Positions 9,178-18,300 of a stretch of 64,000 bases of DNA are shown here, piece by piece (the stretch's first letter is position 1; each line of letters starts with the position of its first letter). Below the pieces are notes generated by a model. That model had not been told where the DNA came from and ran no database searches. It worked only from the letters and a program-made list of their open reading frames with translations. A program made the translations under genes and the position numbers. The DNA is from Deltaproteobacteria bacterium GWA2_38_16. Its GTDB lineage: Bacteria; Bdellovibrionota; JACOXK01; 2-02-FULL-40-11. The DNA lies in the NCBI GenBank assembly GCA_001797335.1, contig MGPE01000008.1, positions 124,001 through 188,000 of the forward strand. The letters are read 5' to 3'.

Positions 9178-10742
9178 TGTTTTTCCTCCTCTTGAGTTTG
9201 TTTTTGTAATCTGGGAACTAAGAAATTTGTAAAAATCATTTGTTGCAACTCAAACATGCGGTTTTGATATCGTCTGTCGGTAGATGTGAGAAAATTGTTT
9301 CTATAGACACCCAAGGTTTTAAGATGGGCTTCCATTTTAGAAATGATGTCATTGAGGTTGATATTGAGAGCGGGATCAATGTACACTACTTTATTTCTAA
9401 CCGCTTCTCCTTCGATAGAAGGAAGTTTTTGGACATTGGACTCTAACGGAAGAACACGATCTTCATAGCCATAAACCGCTCTTCCTCGAATCATCACAAG
9501 CGTAATATACTTAACATCGGTCTTAAAGAGAGATTCCATCGGGGTGTAATCGGGATTGGGATCTTCTAAAATAAAAAGATCTGCTAAATTTCCTTCTTTA
9601 ATTTCGCCTAAATTAGGATGGCCAATAAGTTTTGCTGCTTGGGTGGTCATCATTTGAAAAAGTTCTGTGTCAGACACATGGGCGCCAATGGTGTCTAAAT
9701 AAAAACGAGCCATCCGGGCTTCATCTAGAACATGCTTAGATCCGCTGGGACTCCAATCGGATCCTAACGCAATGGGAATGTCTTTTCGAAGAAGAGTTTC
9801 AATATCGAGTGTGTCTCCATAGAGAAGAAGATTAGAAACCGGTGACCACACAATTCCCATATTCCAGGTTTTTAAAAATTCAATGTGTTTGTCATTTTGA
9901 GGATCAATGCCGCTAGAATGAATCAAAGCAACGGGAACTTTAGGAGTATTTTCAACATCCGAAAAATAAGGATGATTCATCATGGCTTCAAATTCAGCTC
10001 TACAAAGAGGATCGGCAGTGTGATCAGGTCTTAAAAATCCAGTTCTTCCTTCGGCCAAATGGGTGATAAAGGCTTGAAGTTTTCCTTCACCCCTTCTTTT
10101 AGCAAAACTGTCTAGCGCATCTTTAGAAATAATGGTGCCATTGGCTTTGGGTTCAAAAATTTCAAAAGAAGAAGCTACTTTTTTCCCATTGTTAAGTTCC
10201 AAATCTTCTTCAAAATCGGTACCTCGAACGACCAGACCTTTTGTGACAGTTCTAGATTCATTATCCAAAATTCCAGATTCTTGAATGAGGGTGGTGGCAC
10301 CGGCTAAGGCCTGGATTTCATCATATAAAAGAAGGCCTGTTTTAAATTCGGGGATATTTAAAGCTTTATAGGTATTTCTAAAACCATTTTTATAATTTTC
10401 GTCTTTTCTCCATTCAAATCGGTTAGAAAATTGGGATTGGGCACCTTCCCAAACAGGCATAATGTTATAGGTAATGTGAGAGTGAAGGTCGATTAAGCCA
10501 GGATAAATATATCCCACTTCATACACAAATTTTGTGCCACGCAAAAGTTTTGGTTTTTTCTTTTGAACATATTTAATGGCGCCATCTTCTATATAGACAT
10601 ATTGTTTTTTAAACGTTCCATCTTTTTGAACGACTTTTCCATAAAGAAGAATGCGATTGTGTTCTTGGGCAAAAGAAAAGGAAACTGTAAGAAGAGTGAT
10701 GACTCCTAGAATTAAAGAACTGCTTAAACTTCGTGTTTTCAT
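9174..10742 (-). CDS. Exported amidohydrolase family protein
   Basis: A 522-aa metal-dependent amidohydrolase with a Sec signal peptide (residues about 1-25, ending SFAQE). Motifs in order: the metal-binding HxH (GLIDLHSHITYN), later His residues in THLAEG and ALIHSSG, and the catalytic Asp in LGSDWSPSGS. A late block ADLFILEDPNPDY is typical of imidazolonepropionase, chlorohydrolase and cytosine-deaminase-like members. Likely action is hydrolysis of a C-N bond in a periplasmic compound. It is first in an operon with the exported UDG-fold protein and a HAD phosphatase, so a nucleobase-related substrate is an attractive but unproven idea. Confidence 0.82.
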   Translation of the reverse strand: MKTRSLSSSLILGVITLLTVSFSFAQEHNRILLYGKVVQKDGTFKKQYVYIEDGAIKYVQKKKPKLLRGTKFVYEVGYIYPGLIDLHSHITYNIMPVWEGAQSQFSNRFEWRKDENYKNGFRNTYKALNIPEFKTGLLLYDEIQALAGATTLIQESGILDNESRTVTKGLVVRGTDFEEDLELNNGKKVASSFEIFEPKANGTIISKDALDSFAKRRGEGKLQAFITHLAEGRTGFLRPDHTADPLCRAEFEAMMNHPYFSDVENTPKVPVALIHSSGIDPQNDKHIEFLKTWNMGIVWSPVSNLLLYGDTLDIETLLRKDIPIALGSDWSPSGSKHVLDEARMARFYLDTIGAHVSDTELFQMMTTQAAKLIGHPNLGEIKEGNLADLFILEDPNPDYTPMESLFKTDVKYITLVMIRGRAVYGYEDRVLPLESNVQKLPSIEGEAVRNKVVYIDPALNINLNDIISKMEAHLKTLGVYRNNFLTSTDRRYQNRMFELQQMIFTNFLVPRLQKQTQEEEKQ

Positions 10743-10820
10743 GATTTTTTACTGCTTTAAAATTGTGCACCTTTTACCTTTTAATCTTGAGTTTGTCAAC
10801 TTATTCTGGTTAAAAGAGAC

Positions 10821-11546
10821 ATGATCACAATCCAAGAAACTAATGTCAGCGGTCTTTATGTGAGAGAATATGTACCTCAAACTCCTATTTTTTCTAGGAA
10901 TGGAATCTTATTTTTGCACGGCTATCCTGGAAGTCAGAAAAACTATGATATTGCTGAACATTTAGCTTTAAAAGGATTTCACTGTTATGTCATGCACTAT
11001 CGAGGAGCATGGCAAAGTGAAGGGCAATATTCACTGGTGTCAAATTATAAAGATGTGGAGCTTATGCTTCGGTATTTAAATGATAAGGGATATTCAGAAG
11101 AAAAATTATCTCTGGTGGGGGCATCGTGGGGAGGTTTTGTTGCCTTAGAAACTTTTTCAAAACATTCCCGTTTTTATAAAGTAATCTTATTGGCTCCTTT
11201 TATGATGTTAGATCAAAGTGAAAAAGCGTTGCAAGAAGGTGCCCAATTTTTATATTCCATTACCAAGCCCTCCATTAAAAATTATGAAAAATATCAAATT
11301 GTAGAAGATCTAAAAACGATTCAAGAAAATTATAATCCTGCGAATCGATTACACATATTGGATGGGAGCAAAGTCCTTATTATTCATGGAGTGAATGATA
11401 CGATTTGTCCTGTCGAAGCTTCCGTAAAATTAAAATCGTTATTTGAAACACCGGCCAGACTTTATCAGCTGGAAGCGCAGGATCATTTTTTACATACACG
11501 AGAACTGTTGTATGATTTTTGTTATTCATTTTTAAAGGAGGAGTAA
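10821..11546 (+). CDS. Alpha/beta hydrolase family protein
   Basis: A 241-aa serine hydrolase. The oxyanion segment is FLHGYPGSQKNYD, the nucleophile elbow is GASWGG (Ser near residue 100), an Asp lies in HGVNDTICP and the His in QDHFLH, completing a catalytic triad in the normal order. No export signal is visible. The following glycerophosphodiesterase starts 4 nt after the stop, and its Shine-Dalgarno (AAGGAGG) lies inside this gene's last codons, so the two form an operon. Carboxylesterase, lipase or acyl-peptidase roles are all possible. Confidence 0.82.
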   Translation: MITIQETNVSGLYVREYVPQTPIFSRNGILFLHGYPGSQKNYDIAEHLALKGFHCYVMHYRGAWQSEGQYSLVSNYKDVELMLRYLNDKGYSEEKLSLVGASWGGFVALETFSKHSRFYKVILLAPFMMLDQSEKALQEGAQFLYSITKPSIKNYEKYQIVEDLKTIQENYNPANRLHILDGSKVLIIHGVNDTICPVEASVKLKSLFETPARLYQLEAQDHFLHTRELLYDFCYSFLKEE

Positions 11547-11550
11547 AATT

Positions 11551-12357
11551 ATGGTTCGAAAGTGTTTTGTATTTCTTCTCATATGTATGTTAGGATCTTT
11601 AAATCTTATGGCCGCACATACGACTAAAAAAATTATTGCCCATCGAGGGCTCAGTGGCAGTTATCCAGAAAATACCCTCATTGCTTTTAAAGAGGCTTTA
11701 CGTACCCAAGCCCTATTTTTAGAATTAGATATTCATTTGTCTAAAGATCAAAAAGTGGTGGTCATGCATGATGAGGATCTTTCTCGTACAACCAATGGAA
11801 GAGGCCTTATTCGAGATTATACTCTGGCCGAACTTAAAAAATTTTCAGCCGGATACTCAAAACAATTTGGAGATCAATTTTCTTCAGAAAAAATTCCTAC
11901 CCTCTTAGAGGTTTTGGAACTTTTAGAGCCATCGGATAAAAGTTTATTGATTGAAATTAAAAGTCATGATGATGATCCTGATTACAATAATCGTATAGTG
12001 GGTCCTATTGTCTATCAAACGGTGATGAAGCCCTATTCTCATTTAAAAAATCGCCTAGCCTTTATTTCCTTTAATGTCTCTATTTTAGAATCGATCCGAG
12101 AGTTAGATAGTGAGGTGAGGCTGGGGCCTATTTTTAATGCCATGCCTAAAACAGGAAGTTTGGCCGATCAAGCGCTACGTTTAAAGTCAGATATCGTTAT
12201 TTTTTCAAAAAAATTGTTGCTCTTGCCCAAGGTATTTCAAAAAACCAATCAAGTAAAACATTTTGTCTATACGGTAGATCCTAAAGAATTTAATTATGTA
12301 GAGACCATTGAGGATCTTTACGGATACGCCACCAACTACGCCGATCAGTTAGAATAG
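11551..12357 (+). CDS. glpQ: Exported glycerophosphodiester phosphodiesterase
   Basis: A 268-aa GDPD-family enzyme that hydrolyses deacylated phospholipids to glycerol-3-phosphate and an alcohol. A signal peptide (residues about 1-22) is followed directly by the family signature IIAHRG..GSYPENT, then ELDIHLSKDQ and VVMHDEDLSRTTNG, which carry the catalytic His and metal-binding acidic residues. A later LLIEIKSH segment contributes another Glu. It is co-transcribed with the upstream alpha/beta hydrolase; a lipid deacylation then headgroup cleavage pathway would fit. The symbol is by family only. Confidence 0.85.
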   Translation: MVRKCFVFLLICMLGSLNLMAAHTTKKIIAHRGLSGSYPENTLIAFKEALRTQALFLELDIHLSKDQKVVVMHDEDLSRTTNGRGLIRDYTLAELKKFSAGYSKQFGDQFSSEKIPTLLEVLELLEPSDKSLLIEIKSHDDDPDYNNRIVGPIVYQTVMKPYSHLKNRLAFISFNVSILESIRELDSEVRLGPIFNAMPKTGSLADQALRLKSDIVIFSKKLLLLPKVFQKTNQVKHFVYTVDPKEFNYVETIEDLYGYATNYADQLE

Positions 12358-12365
12358 GTTAGACT

Positions 12366-15300
12366 TTAAGCAGCATAGGCATAGGAAGGCTCATAGGTAT
12401 GATGAGTGTGGATATAATGACGTGGTGGCCAATATTTTTTGTGGAGCCAAGAGTGAGGCTGAGGCATTCTGCGTTTAATCTCCTCAAGTTCTAATACTTT
12501 GTGTTGGCGAATACTCTCGGGTAATTGAGGGGGATCAAAGAGAGTGTCGCCCATTTCTCTTCGCCGGGCATTTTGGTATTGTTCACGGAGATAGAGCATA
12601 TATTCTTCTTGTTGTCTCCGGGGTAAAGAAGTAAATACGTTCTCTACTTCGCGTAGCTGTGGAACGTCATAGGGAGGAAGTAAGCCTTTTCCTTGTCTTA
12701 GATCATAAACAATATGTTCAACCTCAGCCAAATCATGAATGATGGGCCCTCTAATTTGAAATTCACCGGTAACTCCTGACTTAAAAACAATATTCATTTG
12801 TGCGGTCGTATAGCCAGAGGGTCTTACCGCTTCTACTCCTGAGACGACTTCTACTTCGATCCCTTTTTGATGCATGGCCCGTTGAATGCGTTCAATGCTT
12901 GCGTCATCTAAATAAGGAATTCCATTGGGCCCTCTATAATTTTCAATTTTAGTTACTTTGATTTCTCCTCTTTCAATTCCTTGAATGATTTGATCGGTTA
13001 CTTGATTCATGCGGGCGGGAGTGGGTTCTCTTACGATGAGTCGTCCCCCAATACCATCGCTGACATTAGCCGCCGCTTCTCTTAGATTAGTAATGGTTTT
13101 TCCACCCATGGCTTTTCGATATAGTTTTGCGGCAGCACTGGCAGATGATTTATTGCGGAGGCTCACCGTTCCAAAGGTTTCTTCGGGAAATAAATTTTGT
13201 ATTTGTTGTCTGGCAGCCGGTAAATTTTCTCGATACTGAGTGGCCAGTTGGTCTGCAAAGGCGCCCATTCTTACTTTGACTCTTCCTTCAACAAGATTAA
13301 ATACAGCGCCTACTTTCATTCCTCCGGAAGAGCCAAATTTGAAATTTTGAATGCCCATTTGAGCGCCGATTTCATCTAGAATAAGAAGCTTAGAAGGTAA
13401 ATTGTGCAAAGCATTCACCCGGTTTGAAAATGCAGCTTTTCTGGTAGCTTGTTTTAAAAGTTCTAGCCCCTCTGGACTTAGATAATATTGAATAACTTCC
13501 CGATTTAATCCTGATTTAAAAAGGTCCTCTCCAGTTCTTTCGAAGTGAACATCTCGCAATGTTTGATAAACAGTGTTGGAAGCAAGTACGGCAGGGCGTT
13601 CTCTTCCAGCCGCAATAACGGAAGGGTTTAAATGTTGTTGAGCTATGGCTCGTGCACGGGTTCTAGCAGAGGCAATATGTTGAGGGTGAAAAGGATCTTC
13701 GATTCCAATACTTCCAGAGCCAATGCTCATGGTTTGGGTGGTATCTCGTTGAATTCGGGTGGCTCCTTCTCCAACAATTACTTCAGTACTCCCACCGCCC
13801 ACTTCTATAACGATAGCACCTCTTTCTCCAGGGGCTTGATTGTGCATGACGGCTCGATAGACCAACTCAGATTCTTGATGGCCATCAATGACTTCTAAGG
13901 GAAAACCAGCCTCTTTTAACCGCTCAAGAACGGCTGCTTTATTTTTGGCATCCCGAATGCCCGCTGTGGCTAAAGTTCTAACATGGGAAGCAGGGACTCC
14001 ATTGTCTAGGAGATCTTTTTCAATCTTTTTTAAGGCCGTGACTAAAGATTGAAAAGCTTCCTCACTAATTTCTCCACTTTGTCCTAAACTTTTTCCTAAT
14101 CCAATATTGTAATGACGTTCAAAAATCGTTCCGTCCGGTTTAACAACATAAATTTTTGCAGTAGAACTTCCAACATCTACTATGGCTACGGGTTTATTTA
14201 AGACAGCGGGGAGAGCGATAGGAGAACGTTTTGGGGCAGGAGGTCTGGGTGGGGCAAGCGTTGCCACCGAACCCGTTGTTTCAGGGACCGGTGGAGGTTT
14301 GGGAGCAGCCAAAGGAGGTCCCGTGGGAACGTGGGTAGAAGGAACTCGGGTTGGAGTTCTGACAGGGCTAAGTTCATCTGCCAAGATTTCGGCCATCTCT
14401 TCAGGAGAAACATCGACTCCTCTAAATGAAAACTGCAGGGCATCTCGGCCACCTTCTTTAGAGACAGCGGCTGTTTCTTCTGCCACGGCTTTTTGAAGGG
14501 CGGCTTCTAATTCTGCTCCGGATAGGCCTTGTGCCGATAAAGTTTGTCTGGTTTTAGCAGTAAAATTTCTTAAATGTGCGGCTCGAATTTTTTCTCCAAT
14601 CGGTTTTAAAGAAGAAACGGACATGGCTCTTCCTTGCGGATTGGCTAAAATAAAAGAGGTTCTTCCATCGGGGAGAGTACGGATATTGAGCTGCAAAGGA
14701 AGTTCGTGTTCTCTGGCAGGGGCTGACCAAGCAGAAAAGGTTCCAAATTCTGAACTAGATATTTTCCCACCATCAAACACATATACGTGGCCTTTCAGTC
14801 GGGTTACAATGCGCTCGGCTTCTTCGGCAGTTTTTCCTTGTCTCATGAGATTGGTTTTAATATCAGCCACCATGGCTTCATGAGCTGCATTAACAGCTTT
14901 GGATGCCTGAGTTTGCATGCCGGTAAAGGCTCTGGCTCCTTGGGCTCTGCTTTCTGAATTTTTTAAAACATCATCAATCAGGGCTTGTGCTTCTCGCATG
15001 AGTTCTTGTTGTTTTTGAGGTGGAAGCATATGGAAGCGATCTCCTCCAGAAACGCCATATTTTTCAAGAAGAGTGTCGTAGCCATTCAAAATGGCATCTT
15101 GAAGTTCCTTGGCTTCTTTCATGGCTTGAGTCGCTTGTTGTTCAAACCGCGTTCCTCCAAAAAGTGCAAAATCTTCATAAAATGTAGCCAGTCGGATTTT
15201 ATCTCGGAGGGCAGGATTTGCAGCGACCTCATCTAAATGCTGAGAAATCCACACAGCCCAACCGCCATCTCCCAAATTATCTGTTGAAACGCGTCTAAAA

Positions 15301-18300
15301 ATTCGTTTTAAATCTGCCATTTTTTGGGCAGGAGTACCGGGGCCAGACAAACATTCTTCAATAAAATCTAAAACCTGCATTGTGGTATTTCTTTCGGGTC
15401 GTGTAGGATCAAAAAAAGGCCCATGGTGATCAAACACAATTCCTTGAGAACGAGAGGGAGATACTCCTAGATCTGCAGGGGTATCCATAAAGACAAGTCC
15501 TTGGCGTCCCAATTTTCGTTGATATCGTTCTGCAAACACTCTTTGAACTTCTTCAACCGTTAAGGGAGGTAAATTTCTCTGAGCTCGGGAGCGATTAATG
15601 GATTGTGTTACACGTTCAAATCTTTTAGATGCTTCTTCAGCAGCCTCTGTAGCTTTCGGAAGGGCTTCTTGCAGGGGGACAAATTCTCCCGCAGTTCCTC
15701 GAGCCGCTCTTCTCATGGCCAGTTCTTGAGGAGACATTTTGGGAGGACGAAATTTATTTTTAATGGCAGTAGCCAAAGCCGCTGAATTTTCTCTCAGCTG
15801 TTGTCCAAAATACGCTCCCCAGGAACCTGCTTGGGCTCGGCCAGCTCTAAGCACTTCTAAAGGAGATTCTCCCAGGCGGCTAATCATAAATGCTTTTTCT
15901 ACGGAGCCAGCACGGGCAATAAGCGCTTGATTTTTTGGATTTTTTGCAAAGAGTGCTAAAAGTTTTTGCCCGTGAGGCGTTTTTAGCTCTTGGGTTAAGC
16001 GCGCAAGTTGGCGGGTTCTATTGATGCTTCTTCCCACCATTCCAATTCCTAAGCCTATATCTAGGGCAGTAAAACCAGCAGAGATATAAAAATTTCTAGC
16101 GGCATCATCGACAGATGCGTGGGCACGAATGAGTTGATCCATGGCTCCGGGAGCTTTCAGCTCTGAAGATTCCGTCCCATGAGCGTACATAACATCTTGG
16201 GCTTCTTCTAATGCGGCCGATGCTTCATTCCATTTGTCCCAGGCATCAACGGTATAAGCAGCACCGACGGCTCCCCCTACAATAACACCTCCAATCCCTC
16301 CAGCCGGAAGTGTGGCAATGGTAGCAGCGATGGTGGCTCCCATCCCTACGACCATGTCGCTAATACCCACAACGGTTCTAAAAGCTTTAAAAGGGTAACT
16401 TAAATTTTTAATATCGGATTGTATGTCGCAATCGATTTCAGCATATTCAGGATGTTCATCTAAAAATGCTTTTCTTAAATTGGGATTATTCATGAGAAGA
16501 AGCACAGCGGCGGTACGATCGCGATTGGCCTCGGGCGATTCATCGGCAAAACAACTGCGAGCAACATCGGCAGAAGTTTGTGCAAGCCAAGGAATTCCTG
16601 TAATTTTTAGTAGTGGAGAAGATTCTTTCGTCGCCCTAACAAATTCATCATATCCACTGGGGCTATATTTTCCATCTAATGCCTGGCAGGCCATTTGTAC
16701 ACAATACCGAGACATTTCATGAAGCGCGGAATTAAATTGCCGATTAAATTGGGTCTGAAGTTGATTTTTAAGGCCGTTATAGTCAGAAAAATTAACACTG
16801 AAATCTAAATTCCCTCTGCTATGGGTAGGTTCAGTAAAGCTAAAGCGTGGATTGGGAGAAACTTCTTGAATTTTTAATTTTCCATCTAATGCCTGTTGGT
16901 GAAAGCCAATGAGTTGTCCATAGAAATTGGTTTCAAGATCGGATCTATCGGAGCCTCCTCTTAAACTCATATCCAATAAAAATCCATAAGGACCCGATGA
17001 AATAGTTTCTCGAATGGCTTGATCTTCGGCCCAATTTTGTTGGCGGTGAGCTCGTACTTTATCTGAAAGAGTTCGTGAGTAATAATATTGTTTATTATAA
17101 GGTTCAGAAGGATCATCAGGATCAATTTGAGATTGTCTGGAAGCATATTGTCTAAATTGATTTATAATTTCCGATGGTTGAACATGGCCTTGGGCATTTA
17201 CATTCATGAGAGTTCTTAAGAAATGATCTAATTTTTGAGAAGTAAAGTCTGTATACTGAGAAGGAGGTTGAGATTTTTTTGCTGTCAGTTGATCGACAGC
17301 GGCTTGAGACGACATGTCGCATGCTTGCAGGCTTTTTAATGCCGCAATACCTGAATCTAGCTGATCTTGGCTTACGTAATGAGAGGCCATGAGCAGGCTT
17401 TGGGTGAGGCCATCGACCATTTTTTTACGCAATGCTTTTAAATAATCGGATCGAATTTGATCTTTGGATTTTCCTTTGGCTTTTTCAAATTTGACGAGGG
17501 AGTGAACATTTTGATTCAGTTCATCGATAGGGGTAGTGCCAAACGTAGAAGGGCAGACTGCTTCTGTATCTCCAACTGTTTCTTCTCCTCCGGGCAGAAC
17601 GCAGTCGGGAACTTTGACAGCGCGTTTGTGAGGAATCAACACATCGACAAAGGTATCGTCTATATTTTTTTCTAAGGCTTGAGCGGTTTGCTCGGCTCTT
17701 GCACATTTTATATCTGAATGTTGATAAGCGTTTTTAAATCCTTTTAGGGCTTTTCCCATGGTTCGGGCAACATCGGTATTATTGGATTTAAATTGTCCTT
17801 CAGCCCCATCGCTATCGAGAAGAGAACTTAATTGTGAAGAGGCGGTGTGTGAAAAAGAAGGGGTATTTGAAGAACATAGTTCTTTAATTTCCGCTGCATA
17901 ATCTTTTTCCTCTAAAGAATTTAAAAAATGAGAAAGTTTTTTGACCTGATCTTCTTTAGAAAAAGCTTCTGGAATTTCTAAAAGAGCTCTCTGTTTGACA
18001 GATGGATGGAGATTTTTAAGTCCCAGTTCCAGTATTTCTTGATATCTGGGATCATGCTTATCGATAAAAGAAGCGTTTAAGCGCTCCAAAGCTTTTATTG
18101 AATTTTGGGCATTTATGGATTGACCATGGTCTGATAAAATTTGAGAAATAATAGAAAGTTGTTGTTCGTGGGCCAACATGGCACTCTGGTGAGTAGCCTC
18201 AAAAGGATCTGCCATGTCTCGATACACGCGCTCAACGTTGGTTTGAGCTTGATCTACCAGGTCAGCCAATTGTTCTATATTTTGTGCTCCATCAATATTT

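Noticed and set aside
14182..14496. Gene on the plus strand inside the megaprotein region
   Set aside because: Shadow frame opposite the proline-rich linker of the 2404-aa protein, whose frame is continuous with domain motifs on both sides.
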